DNA of 64,000 nucleotides from positions 18,972,001 through 19,036,000 of the forward strand of contig CP075492.1 in NCBI GenBank assembly GCA_021613535.1. Reading direction: 5' to 3'. Shown here piece by piece: positions 44,537 through 56,639 of this stretch (its first letter is position 1; each line of letters opens with the position of its first letter). Source of the stretch: Adineta vaga (Eukaryota > Rotifera). A model generated the notes under the pieces. It saw nothing but the letters and a program-made list of their open reading frames with translations. It was not told the DNA's origin and searched no databases. Position numbers and translations under genes: made by a program.

Positions 44537-46946
44537 ATGGCGATCACAAGTTGTCGGAATCTTCGCCCCAATGAGGCCGAAGAGAACAAAGAAGATTTTA
44601 CTCTCGTTTGGCTCGATGAAAATATCGATGACTCATCAGATTCTCTACAGACAGATGCGAATGCGAAATGTGAACAATTACTGCCAATTCTATACGAACT
44701 CAGAACTCTGTCTCAAGTTTATGCGTACAGTTCAAAATGAGAAGATATTCCTCGTTGTTTCTGAGATCCTGGCACGTAGTGCATTACCCCAAATCCAATC
44801 ATTACGATCGATCGCTTCGGTCTTCATCTTCTGCACCAACTGTCATGACTATCTCTCTCTACTTAATCAATATCCCAAATTCGTCCAGATCTTCACAGAC
44901 GAAAATTCGCTCATCAAATCAATTCGAAAAAGGATATATTTCGCCTCGAAACAAACACTCTCGTTCAGTCTCTTTGATCAGAAACAAAGATCTACCAAAG
45001 ATTTATCGAAAGATTCAGCATCCTTTCTCTGGAATCAGCTATTAATCAATGTTCTAAGGCACATGCCTCAGAATGATCACGCTAAGCAGCAAATGCTGGA
45101 TACATGTTCAAATTACTATGGAGCAAATGAACGAGTATTGGAAAAAATTCAAGAATTTCGATCGACATACATGCCGGCCGATGCGATTTCCTGGTATACG
45201 GCTGATAGCTTTGTGTACAGATTATTGAACAAGGCCTTCCGGACAGAGGATATGGAACTGGTGCACATATTCCGCTTTTTTATTGTTGATATCTGTATGC
45301 AACTCGAGCGGGGTCATCAGGCGCTGAGAGACAGTGGGGAACGACATTTGACATTGTTTCGAGGACAGCAGGTTTCCGACGAAGAATTTGACAAACTCAA
45401 GCAGAGTGTCGGCATTCTCATTTCGACCAACGGATTCTGGTCCACAACACGCGATTTGAACGTAGCACTGAGTTTTGTCTCACAAGGCTTACAGACGGAT
45501 GGAATGAAGCAAATTTTATTTGAAATCTTGGCTGATCCAAATCTGGAGACTATTGTATTCGCTGATGTTCATCAGGAGAGTCGGATGAGAGGTGAACAGG
45601 AAGTTCTTTTCAGTCTAAGTACGGTTTTCAAAATCGAATGTGTCGAATATGACTCATATCTTACACTATGGAAAATAAAAATGGCGGCCACCGACGACGG
45701 ATCAAGAGATGTTAAAGAGTATCTGCAATCGACAAACAAGGAAATGGAAGACAGTAGTCCAACATTTCTCTTTGGTCGTCTACTCTTAATCGAGATGGGT
45801 CAGGTGGATAAGGCAGAAAAATATTTTCGAATGTTGCTTAAGACGCTACCCGATGATCACGAAGACACAGCAAGTGTTTACAATAGTATTGGGTGGGTTT
45901 TCGACAGAAAAACAGAGTTTAACTTGGCTCTAGAGTATTATAACAAAGGATACGAAATGCGCCTTCGTTTACTAGGGCAAGATCACCCATATATATCGGG
46001 TTCGTTGAGCAATATCGGAAATATTTATAGACACAAAGGTAACTATGACCGTGCAATGGAATATTATCACCAATCTCTGACTATTCATGAGAAAAATTAT
46101 CCAAGTGATCATATAAATAATGCAAGAATATTACGAAACATTGGTTTAGCACATAAAGAAAAGAAAGAATTTCAGAAAGCGCTCGAATATTTTCGAAGAG
46201 CTCTTCAAATGTTTCAGCGGATGCTGCCGAATGAGCATCCTGAGATTGCTCTTTCCCTAGGCTTTATCGGTTTAATCTTCAAGGAGCAACTTAACTACGA
46301 TCAAGCTCTGGAATATTTCCTTCAAGAGTTAGAAATGGATGAGAAAGTTCTAAGCAGCGATCATCAATATCTGAGCGATCATATCGAGTGGGTCGCTGAT
46401 ATATATAAAAGAAAAGGTGAAATCGAGAGGGCACTAGAGTTTTGTCAAGAAAAACTTACAGATCGAGAAAAGAAACTTGGCAAAAACCATCGAGCAGTCG
46501 CTCAGACTCTACATATTATGGGAGTTCTACTTGAGAACAATGATGATGACAGGGCTCTTGAGTATTACACCCAAGCGTTGAGTATTCTTGAAACGGGTGC
46601 CTCTCCAGATCATTTGGTAGCTGCAAAGTGTCTTAGTAAGATCAGTCTTATTTATTGGCGTCATAGTAGGTTTGACGAAGCTCTCAGCTTTCGAATAAGA
46701 GTTCTCAGAATTGAACAGAGAATTCACTCTCCCAGTCATATTAATATCGCTATTTCTTTGAGATGGATTGGACTGATCTACTCTGAAATGGCGAATTACC
46801 CAAAGGCTCTTGAATATCTCAATAATGGATTAAAGATCTACGTTGCCAACTACAACTTTCAACATGAAGACATAAAAGAAACTCAAAATGATATTGCGGA
46901 AGTAAAGAAGAAAATGGAGTCCGTGGTGAATAATCTATGTCAGTAA
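44537..46946 (+). pseudogene. ART-TPR gene copy 3, frameshifted near its start
   Basis: ATG at 44537 opens the family leader (FTLVWLDENIDDSSDS), but this frame stops at 44740. The homologous continuation (CLKFMRTVQNEKIFLVVSEI) lies in the next frame and runs unbroken to 46946. The shift falls at about 44680-44710. The ART domain keeps all key residues: LFRGQQ (Arg), FWSTT (Ser) and RGEQEVLFS (ExE). About ten TPR units follow (SIGWVFDRKTEFNLALEYYN and similar). There is no membrane segment. Base use is visibly more GC-rich than in the other ART genes. If the frameshift is real, only an N-terminally shortened enzyme could be made; a sequencing error is possible. Confidence 0.75.
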
Positions 46947-47709
46947 TGATGTTGAAAACAAGTGGAAGAGTGTTTTCGATCTGTCGCTAACCTGATTTGG
47001 CATGCGCAGTTGTATAGAAGATTGCTCATTCCCCAAATACCATGACTATAAAAATGAAGTGTCTTTCTTAATGATCTTGTCTGTTCACTTTTATTATCTC
47101 CATTTCTATTCTTGCATAACATCAGTTTTAATAAACTCTTTAAAGTTCTAATTCCTCTTGTTTACTAGATAATATGACGGCATGGGAGTTAGTTGAACGT
47201 GATAACCACATCCACGCTCACACCAAGGACCACAAGGTTAATCACTCATCATCTTGAGGGTGCGGGCGTGGGGTGGATATTCAATTGTTTTCGCACCCAC
47301 ACCCACCCCACCCATTGACATATGCAAACTAGAAATTCTTTTTTTTTAAAGAAGGAAATGTATTGGAAAACTGAGAATTCTTTTCTATTCTTACTAGTTG
47401 AAATGAAAAACTATTGCTACTACTATTCATACTAAATAATAATGTTAATGTTTGTTATATACAAGGCTATTTAAACTTATTCTCATTGTCTGACAATGTT
47501 TAATTTTAAGAACACAACAAAAGCAAATATTGAAAACTCACCCTTTTATTGATTGACTAGAGAAAAAAGTATAATTTTTTGACTTGTCTCTCTAATTCTA
47601 GCCGCAGCACAAACAACTTATTTACGTATATTATAAGGTGAAAAAGCAAAATAATTCACAAGATCGTAGAAATAAAACGCAAAGCAGAGATGATCGTCGC
47701 GATGAGAAA
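46947..47709. other. Intergenic with telomere-like foldback
   Basis: A foldback lies at 47251-47315 (CTTGAGGGTGCGGGCGTGGG facing CGCACCCACACCCACCCC). No gene seen. Confidence 0.5.
47251..47315. repeat. Telomere-like foldback
   Basis: CTTGAGGGTGCGGGCGTGGG faces CGCACCCACACCCACCCC with a loop of about 20 nt. Confidence 0.65.
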
Positions 47710-47985
47710 ATGGGAAAATTTGAAGATTTAGCAAACGAATTGTTACTTGGATTATTATTTCAATTCTCAGATACTGATAATCTTATTCAAGTATTCTATG
47801 AACTTAATTCTCTTTTTGATCAACTCATTTATGATCATATTCGAGATCATCAGCTTAATTTTCAATCTGTAACCAAAATAGAATTCGATGTTATTTGTCA
47901 GCGATATCTTCCATTTATTTATATATTTAATTCCTATTCTTTGTTATTAAAATTACATTTGAATATAAAACAATTATTTCAATAA
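47710..47985 (+). CDS. F-box-like fragment
   Basis: From the ATG at 47710, a 91-codon frame begins KFEDLANELLLGLLFQFSDT, then LIQVFYELNSLFDQLIYDHI. This matches the short F-box-like N-terminus common in many rotifer proteins (FEDLxNE..LxIF.YL......F..LN..F..L). F-boxes bind Skp1 in ubiquitin ligases. The usual long C-terminal repeat part is missing and the frame ends at 47985, so it is either a truncated copy or a first exon. A basic upstream extension in the same frame (47638 onward) lacks an ATG. Confidence 0.45.
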   Translation: MGKFEDLANELLLGLLFQFSDTDNLIQVFYELNSLFDQLIYDHIRDHQLNFQSVTKIEFDVICQRYLPFIYIFNSYSLLLKLHLNIKQLFQ

Positions 47986-48658
47986 AAAAGTTATATATAA
48001 GTGTGCCGATAAGCCGAGGGGGAAACGGCAGATCCCAGTCCCTTGAAGTCGCATGGAATCTTATAAAATTCCTGCCTATCTTCAAGAAACTATTACAGAA
48101 ATTTGGTATCTCTACTTTTTAATTTGTTTCTATCACTTATACTCTCGGATGAAGTATTTATTAGTACTGATTCGGAGACAAGCATCCATCATCTTTCTTT
48201 AATTCGTATTCAGCACATTCATGTATTCCAAAACTTTAAAGTCAGCAAAATGTTGTTTATTTTATAAAAGAATAATCAATTTTTTGAGTGTGGCTGGGAC
48301 TGTTGGCATGAATGTTTTGATAATAATAAAACAATGCGAATAGAGACAGTTCTTTTCTTTGCAAGTTAAGCTTAGGAAAAGATAACGATATTCATCGCTC
48401 TGCGAATAACTAGAGGTGAGAAGTTATTGTTATTGATCTGTTATTAATAATAATAACAAAAAATTCATACCCCTGCCAATGACCTTGTAGTTCTACTTGT
48501 GCATGTGTGTGCACTATCTTTCTCGTCGTTGATATTTCTTTCCTTTTCTGTTAACTATGTATTTTATTATTATTATCATTTCTCTCAGTCTACCATTTTA
48601 CCCTCTCGATTTTTTTAAATACACTTCACTTTCATATACGCTATTCATCTAGTAAGTT
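47986..48658. other. Intergenic, no gene seen
   Basis: No supported feature. A locally GC-richer patch at 48010-48060 has no recognisable RNA fold that I could establish. Confidence 0.35.
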
Positions 48659-49775
48659 TTGAACAGACGACGACAATATTCCTCCATGTTATCTCGACGC
48701 ATTTTACTGCTGGTGTTTGCCATCTTGATTCTCTATTCTGTATCGGAGGGTGGACCTATCAATGATAAGCTCACTGTTCGACTGATGAATGCCGCTCGTG
48801 GGGAAGTTCTTATGCCTGTCGTAGGACTTGGTACAGGAGGATATGGGCAGCCCAATGGTACGGGCGGTGAGTTTTGAGGACCTGAGCAAGGCCATAGTGC
48901 TACAGCTGCATGATTAAAATTGGGCGGTCGACGCGTTGACACTGCCGACAATTATGAGTCACAGGACGGAATAGGTACAGGATGGGTGGCTAGCGGCATA
49001 CCTCGTTCCGAAATATTCATTACGTCCAAAGTGGATACAAATACGTACGCCGTCACCTTGGAAGCGTTTGCTGCTATTCTGAAATCCCTAAAGACTGACT
49101 GCCGTCTTCAAACATGGCGAGCTTTAGAAAAATTATTTAATGAGCAACGTGTAAGAATTTGAACTTGAGCTTAGTAGCAAAAAATCGACTTTTATTTTCA
49201 ATAGTATCAGAAATAATTGTTAGATTATTAGAACAGGACACTTTTTAAAGTTTTTCTTTGTTTTCTTAGTTGTGTTTTGAAGTAAATCATTTATTAGAAA
49301 TCTTTAATTTAAACTCTTCTATTCCCAGTGTCGATCAAATATGTTCACTTTATCAAATATTCTTCTCATTAAAATTTTCTCTGAACAGATTGAATTTCAT
49401 CCTTACTGGCATGAAGACGAACTTCTTGATTTTTGCAAGAAACACAATATTACCGTTAATAGCTTTTCTCCAGGCGGTGCACCTGATCGTGCAGTGTGGC
49501 TTGGTCCCTCTTGGAATCCTATTCCAGATCTGCGTAAACATCTCAATGTTACTCAGATCGCACAGAAACACGATAAAACACCTTCACAAATTATATATCG
49601 ATGGCATTGGCAGCAAGGCATCGTTATCAATCATCGCACTCGCAACTCCACACACATGATGGAGAATCTATCGATATTCGATTTTGAGCTTGATATTCAA
49701 GATATGATGACTTTGTCCTATTTGAACCATCCAATAATGAGTTACGTGTGTGGTGATCCAAGACTCATTTTGTGA
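48659..49775 (+). pseudogene. Secreted aldo-keto reductase, broken
   Basis: The ATG at 48686 (MLSRRILLLVFAILILYSVS) starts a clear signal peptide, then VLMPVVGLGTGGYGQ, the start of an aldo-keto reductase barrel. The same frame continues through two TGA codons (48875 and 48911) into KLGGRRVDTADNYES (catalytic Asp and Tyr) and IFITSKV (catalytic Lys). After LKTD the strand with the catalytic His is missing, and the text jumps to TWRALEKLF. A later exon (about 49389-49775) gives QIEFHPYWHEDELLDFCKKH and IIYRWHWQQGIVI to the C-terminus. With two stops and the His segment absent, no active NADPH-dependent reductase is expected. Confidence 0.7.
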
Positions 49776-50178
49776 AGAAGAAGAAGAAGAAGAAGAAGAG
49801 AGCGAAGAAACATTGTATAGTTTTTGAAGCAATATATCCAATTCGAAAATAAATTCGCTGACTGATTGATCGGAGCACACTTTTTTTCTAATCAAATAAT
49901 CGAGTTTCGATCATACGTTTCAAATTTGTCAACTCAATACTATGTCGTCGAGATGCCTTTCTTAGATCATTGAAAATAAAGAGATGACACCCACACCCAC
50001 ACCTAAGATATATCCACTGCTGACATCACTTAAACTTTTATTCAAACATATTCTTAATACTTTCATAGTATTAAATAGTATAATATAATATAAGTACTAT
50101 ACACACAATAAAATCACTAAGACAACATTTTGAGGCAAAGTTCAAGAATATGTTATTGTCCGGTTTCGTAAAACTGCG
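49776..50178. other. Convergent spacer
   Basis: A GAA-type microsatellite lies at 49774-49800, just after the reductase stop. A C-rich telomere-like tract (CACCCACACCCACACC) lies at 49988-50003. No gene. Confidence 0.5.
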
Positions 50179-51140
50179 TTATCCATTGGTCAGATCACCG
50201 ATTTGATTTCTCTGTCGCCAAAATAATATTCGCACTCGAATTGCTCGACGAAATTTTGGTGATGAAATGAAAAAGACATAACAAGTTCCCTACAATAGAA
50301 ATTCTTTATCAAGGTTTTACAAAATCAATATCATACCGAATAGTAACCATAATCCCACAAGGTAAGTAATGTAACGGCGAAACTCTCACGTATTAGTCGA
50401 GTTGAATCTTTCGTTTGATTTTGTGTAACATAAATATATGAAACAATAATTCCATATGGAATTAAACAAACATTCACCAGAACAACTTGAAATAATGTCA
50501 TTCTTGCTACCTGCCGGTCAGCATGTTCACTGGCAAGAGCTTGGATCGAATGAATATTCCGATAAGTCAAATATCCAAATAAAAGCGTTATTGTAATTGG
50601 AATAACGGTCAATAAACCAAGAAGAAATACCAATTTGTACTTCACAAAGTTGCTATTTGTGATTTCACACTTTTCTGTCGTAGGCAAAATGTCATAAGAT
50701 AAGGCTGCAGGAATTCCTTGAAGATTCGATATAATTATTACAATGATAACGAGACGGTGTGCCCATCGAATATTGCTTAAACTCCGTAGTTTTGCTTGAC
50801 GTGATGTGACTAAAAATTGATCGATCATCGCCATACATGGACATGCTAATACAATCATAGCGAGAGTATAGAGCAAATAGTTTCGTGCCTTACACCAATT
50901 TGTCGATATTTGTATTACATCAATGTTAAAACCTAAAGCAATACGAATAGAAAGATTAATCATAAGGAAAACTATGTTGAAAATAGAAGCAATAAGAAAA
51001 TAAAATGTCGCAGGATTTTTACGATAAGAACGAACAATTGAAAATATGTAAACATTTATAGCATTTCCTAAGACACCAGTGATGAGAAGACAGAAACCAC
51101 CGTAAATTGTAATTTGTTGAGCAATGTAAATCAATGACAT
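50179..51140 (-). CDS. Seven-transmembrane receptor, rhodopsin-like
   Basis: Two exons, 51140-50337 and 50289-50179, join in phase 0 across a 47-nt intron. The start is taken as the ATG at 51140; the frame extends upstream without ATG. TM1 carries GNAINVYIF (Asn at the conserved position). TM3 begins after a Cys (NWCKARNYLLYTL) and ends with IDQFLVTSRQAK in the DRY region. A Cys lies in extracellular loop 2 (EKCEI). After TM7, which is cut by the intron (DYGYYS), exon 2 gives GTCYVFFISSPKFRRAIRVR, the usual membrane-proximal basic helix. The order fits a peptide-receptor-like class A GPCR; the ligand is unknown. It looks intact. Confidence 0.75.
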
Positions 51141-51801
51141 ATCTTTAATTTCAGATAAATCTACAAAATGAGAATTGAGGAAAATTCTCAATGAATGTTC
51201 TTTGTCAATTTAAAACTTTAATTACATATTAAAAAGAAAGAAGAAAACTTGGAAAATGTCTAGGTAAAGATTATCATCAAATATTTTACGGCAATTTAAG
51301 AATATGTCATGCATTCGCTGTCAGCAATTACTTCATTGTCAGTTCAGTCACGAATGACATATTTATATGTTTATATTCAGGCATTATCTTTATTAATTCT
51401 TTCAGTACCTAAAGTGAAGAACTATGTTGATCTATTTCAAAAATCACATGACTTCGTTCTTCAACATATTTATGTGAACTCTTCGAATTATTTTTATCGA
51501 ATGAATCACTGCTATTTTTGTACAGAAAAAAACGATATTTTATCAAACTTTTCCTAACTGTGCATACATCGTGAGGGTGTGGGTGTGGGTCAATTTATCT
51601 CTTCTTCACCCACTCACAACCACACCTAAAACTCTTGTAAAATAAAATTAGATATAATTATTCTTCAACTAATCAAATTATATAAAAATATATATTTATC
51701 ATTTTATTAGAAATAATTTTAGGATTAAATATTCATTCATTCAAAAGCAATTAATGAAAAAGCGCAATAATTAAATATTTTATAGAAGTTAAAGTAAAGA
51801 A
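51141..51801. other. Intergenic with telomere-like foldback
   Basis: A foldback lies at 51571-51629 (GTGAGGGTGTGGGTGTGGGT facing CACCCACTCACAACCACACC). No gene seen. Confidence 0.5.
51571..51629. repeat. Telomere-like foldback
   Basis: GAGGGTGTGGGTGTGGGT faces CACCCACTCACAACCACACC with a loop of about 17 nt. Confidence 0.65.
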
Positions 51802-53370
51802 TCAATATAGTTCAACACTACATAATATATCATCAATTGATGTTCCACCAATGACTAATACAGTATCATTTGGTAAAATAATTGCATCATGATCTACTCT
51901 TTCACAATTCATATCGGCAATCATAGACCATGTTTCAGTTAATGGATCATATATCTCAACACTTTTTAAAAATCCTGCAAAGTTTGTTTTTCCACCAGTT
52001 ACTAAAACTTTTCCATTACTCAACAAGGATGCAGTATGATATGATCTATCATTCGTTAAACTACCTACAATTGTCCAGTTGCCAGTATTAGGATCATATA
52101 ATTCAGCAAATTCACCATTTCGCGATTCTCTGCCTGCAACTAACACTTTTCCATTTAATAGAACTGTTGCTGTATGAAAAGCACTTGCATAATGCATACT
52201 ACCAGTTTTTGTCCATAATTCTGTTGTTGGATCATAGATTTCAGCTGTTCTTCCCTCCTCACCATAGTCCTGACCACCAGTCTTTAGTAGTCTACCATCG
52301 GACAATACAGATACTTGATGACCTCTTTGAACATATGTTACATTGGCACCAAATGTCCATTGTCCAGTAGATGGATCATATATTTCAGTTCTATAATAAA
52401 TAGATTTACAAAAGATCAATCTGTTGAAACTTTATCAGCGCTATGAATTTTCTTATGTGTCATCATGAAAACCAAGTCAAGACAGCTGAATTAATGAGAT
52501 TCTAGGATATAGGATTTGAGAGTTCATAGCTTCGACATTTTTTCGTTGCGACATTCAGTTCAGTTACTTGATTAATTTGTGTTTACTTACCTTATTGCCC
52601 AGGATCCTACAACAAGTACCTTTCCATCTGTCAATACAGTTGCAGTTGTTCTACACCTTCCGATATTCATATCACCTGTCATTGTCCATGTTTCATTCTC
52701 TGGATCATATATTTCCGAACTACTCAAACAGGTCGTCCAATTAAATGATCCACCGAAAACTAATACTCTTCCATCTTGTAATACAATTGCTGTGTGATAA
52801 CATCGTTTCTCGTTCATTGAATAAGTAAATGTCCAATTGTTCGTTAATAAATCATACAACTCTACACTATCATATGAATTCTCAGTCCTTGGTTGACAAC
52901 CACCAGCAACTAATACTTTTCCATTCTTCAAAAGAGATGATGTATGACTCTCTCGTGCAACAAGCATAGGACTTCGACGTTTCCATTCTAAAGAAAAAAT
53001 GAAATTTGTATTTTTCATTTGTCCATAATAAACTAATCTCTTTTTACTTACTTTTCATAAATGATTCACTCGTTATTGGCATAGTTGTTGGAGAACTGGT
53101 CATTGTTATTATTGTTGTTGTTTCAACTGTTGTCACAAATGTCATTAATGTTGTACTTTTTTCCTTTTTCGCTAGAACAATAGTCGTAGAAATAGCAACT
53201 ATTGCAATGATTACAAGAACACCAACACCAATCCATACTAGTCGTTGTTTTCCTAAGATGTCTCTTATTAAACAACAACTATTTATTATTTTATTTTCTA
53301 AAATATAAAAATATGAACACGAATATATAATTGATGAATTTCTACCTGACTCATTGTTAGTTGTATTCAT
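51802..53370 (-). CDS. Type II membrane Kelch-repeat protein
   Basis: Four minus-strand exons: about 53370-53346, 53297-53054, 52994-52591 and 52393-51802. The ATG at 53370 is followed by a short cytosolic part, one membrane segment (LVWIGVGVLVIIAIVAIST), then a Thr/Ser-rich stalk. Six to seven Kelch-type blades follow, each with the pattern HTASLLKNGKVLVAGG and ELYDPxTxxWT. Kelch blades form a beta-propeller, here predicted outside the cell. The repeats resemble the galactose-oxidase-like subgroup, but no copper-site residues can be assigned. Junctions are in frame and no stops are seen, so the gene is probably functional. Confidence 0.75.
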
Positions 53371-54147
53371 GATGAAAATTGTTAGAAATGAATGAAATTA
53401 GCATTTGTTATATGTATACATATGTAATAATGTAAAAGGAAGTAGAATATCCATAATTTATATTTGCATTAATCCCTTCAGTAGTGTCAAACGTGAAACT
53501 TGAATTCAATTAAAATTAATTTTCAAGTTTCAAATGAATTATCTTAGTTTAAATCCATGTGTATCATCCTCATCTCACACCCACACCCTAGATCAAGTCT
53601 ATAGGAGAAAATCTACAAATCAATTTTCATTTATCGGATCTTGAATGATTGCCATAATTTTTATCTTAAAATAAATTTGCGATTCAAATCCAAAGCTTGC
53701 TTCCTCTCCCTATGTTAGTTAGAAGAATAAATGAATAGCAGGTGCGCAAAATGTTACACTAAAAAAGATAATTTCAATCAACATAAAAAGGTTTTTTTTT
53801 AAGGAAATAAAGTTTCCTGAGAGAGAAATATTTTGTTTTGAACTGAACGTACATGCCCTTAGATATAGATCTAAAGTTAAAAGACGTCATTAATCAGAAA
53901 TATATTCTAACGTTTAATCATTGTTTTCACTTTTTATTTCATCAATATATGATTATTATAATATTTTAATCAGAAGATATTTGTCATGTAGGTTCTTTCA
54001 TTCGAGTAACAGTCCGTATGATATGATGAATGTATCATTAATTTATAGTTATTGTTTTTAGAAGTGTTTTCTTCTTAGAATAAACTACTCAAATTGTCTC
54101 TCAAGGTATACAATAATGCTGGTGTGATCGATTTCAATTCGTAAAGA
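53371..54147. other. Divergent intergenic space
   Basis: One C-rich tract (CACACCCACACCCTAG) lies at 53576-53592. Promoters for genes on both sides should be here; none is recognisable. Confidence 0.4.
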
Positions 54148-56425
54148 ATGATACGTCTTAAAGCTTTATATCATTGGCTATATGAACACATATATAATTA
54201 TAATCTTTTTATGCCGGAAGAAAATGATTATGATAATGATGAACAAAAAGACTCAATAATTGTTCTCAAAGAACAAAAATACACAACCTGGATCTACATT
54301 CTTCTTCTTACCGGTAAGAAAAATATTAATTATTTCTGCTTCGAATCTATATCTATGAGACAAAAGTGAGGGTGTATCTCCGATCTGCTGGATATGTGAC
54401 ACTACTCTTTCATTCGTCTCTTAACGACAAATAATAAATTTAATTCAATGATTTTCTTTTCTTTTTCTAGTATCTCTCTATATTTCTTTTTACACAGTCT
54501 TAATGAATCCCGAACCCAGAATGATTACTGTTCCCAATGTTACTCCTATTGTCTTTAATCAACTTGATCGTGAACATATGGAAGGTCTTTCATGTCCGTG
54601 TTCAGCACTCAATGTGCCTCTTAAAGATTTCGTTGTCCATAATATTACATTTCATCCTGTTTGTTCAAGCAAGTTTGTGGAGAAAGAATAGATCGAAGCA
54701 CTATATTTGAAAGATGGAAGTAGATACGGAACAGCAGATTTTCGAACAACAGCTAGTTTTCAGGTAAGCAAAGTAAGTGATTGTTTGGTTGGGTATTATA
54801 TATAAGTATATATAAATCATTCACATTTACCTTATTATAAGATTCATTGGTTAATGTACTAACATTTAACACATATTTACTAATTTTCTACATGAAATTA
54901 AGTGCATATTCGGAATCAGCGTAAAAAACTACATTGAGTATCTAAAGTGTTTTCGAGATTTTGATCCCATTGATGAATAAAGAAAATCCTTTTTATTTTC
55001 AATTATGATTTTAACGACTGCGACGCATTTTCATCGCAATAGAAAACATGGGGATAGTGGCAAAAATACCAGATAGCGCATCAAAAAGAAACTTCAAGGA
55101 ACGTATTTTTACGAAGAAAAGTTTTCTCTATAAGATGATGGCTTTAAATTCATACGACGCGTTTAAGTCGATCTAAAGAACTGCGTGATTGATTGTCATG
55201 AATAAAACATATTCAAGTATTTTGAGTGTGTTTTTTTTTATCAATTTAGTTTCGACTATTGGCTGATTTTTGTTCATTTTCTGAAGATGTAGTCCTTCAG
55301 TATCAAATCGATGTTGGTAATAATGAGTTGATAAATAATTATCTTCTTTCTGAAGTTCAAGTTGAAAAACGAGTGAATGTTACTATTGATTTCTACAAAA
55401 AGAATGCATCTAATCGAATTATTTCATTTCTGAACTATCTCAGAACTACTATTCGGGCAAATCATTTTGTTTCGGCTCTCAATACAAACTATTTGACTAC
55501 AATAATTCATTTTCAATTCACACACACACTTGTTAGTGTAGAAACATCATATACTGAATTCTCAATTGTTTCTTCGAAAAAAGAAACGATGAGTTGTACC
55601 AATACAAATCCAACGACGATGGTTGGTTTTTCTAAACTTTCAAATATTGAATCACATGGCGAACGTTTGGAATGGTCGAAACCTAGGCCAAATGCAATTT
55701 TAGTCAATGGATTCTTTACTGGTTGTACTCCTCTTGAAGCTATTCTCCGAAGTACACTCGATTGTTTATATAGTATTGAATGTCTTCAAATTCCTATCAA
55801 CAAATTTCCAGGAATCAAACAAGTATGAACGATAGTATTCATTCATTCATTCTTCTATATTTACGATTGTTTAGACACAAATGAATTGGACAGATTATGT
55901 TCTGTCTTCAACACCACAAAACATTTCTGTATATGAATATTTACTCGATCTTTTCATTGCAGATTGGTCATCAAGAATGAACTATTTAGAATATTTTCAT
56001 AAATGTTCTCCTATATTTTGCACGTATATTACAAGAGATCAAGTTAATTTCTCTTACGCATTCGCTCTGTTCATTAGTCTTTATGGTGGTCTTACTATGA
56101 TACTTCGTATGATTGCACCATTTTTAGTTAAAAATTTATTAGCAGCTAGATGTCATTCAAAAAATAGCAATAGAGTTTACGGTAACTTGTCATAACTTAT
56201 AGATATAATTTCACCGTATGTGTTACTTCTTCTATGAATTCTAGGTCCTCGTCCGATACGTAAATTTAGTCTATTTTTAAAGCAATTGAATTTATTTAAG
56301 AAGATTGATGAACGAACTGAAATCCAAATTAAACACCAGAAAATCATTACACGTGTTTATATGGTTTTATTAATTGGTATATTGAGTTTATCTTTAAATA
56401 TCGTTGTTGTAATTACATAGCTATA
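54148..56425 (+). pseudogene. Cysteine-rich membrane protein, tandem copy 1
   Basis: ATG at 54148 starts a cytosolic leader, then a membrane segment (WIYILLLT, joined by splicing to VSLYISFYTVL). The ectodomain has GLSCPCSALNVPLKDF and FHPVCSSKFVEKE, a TAG at 54689, then IEALYLKDGSRYGTADFRTT in the same frame. After an intron of about 480 nt come LLADFCSFSEDVV, GCTPLEAILRSTLDCLYSIEC and CSPIFCTYITRDQVNFSYAF, followed by ISLYGGLTMILRMIAPFLV as a second membrane segment. I recall this layout from uncharacterised bdelloid families; no function is known. The single stop, at a place where a Trp would fit, suggests a pseudogene. Confidence 0.55.
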
Positions 56426-56639
56426 CAATAACAATATAGCTGATTAGATTGCTACAACTCATTTCATGAGATCAAACATATGTTAAATTCTAATCTACAA
56501 TAAGTAGACAAAAAGAAATAAATATGCATAATAATTTGAGAATAATACACAGGGAATAGAAGATAAGAGAAAGTATGAGATTAATGTAGGTATAGGTTTA
56601 GATCAAAAAAGGGATATTCGCTAATCTACATAATTACTT

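Noticed and set aside
48000-48060. Possible tRNA or small structured RNA
   Set aside because: I could not fold a cloverleaf or find A/B box motifs with correct spacing.
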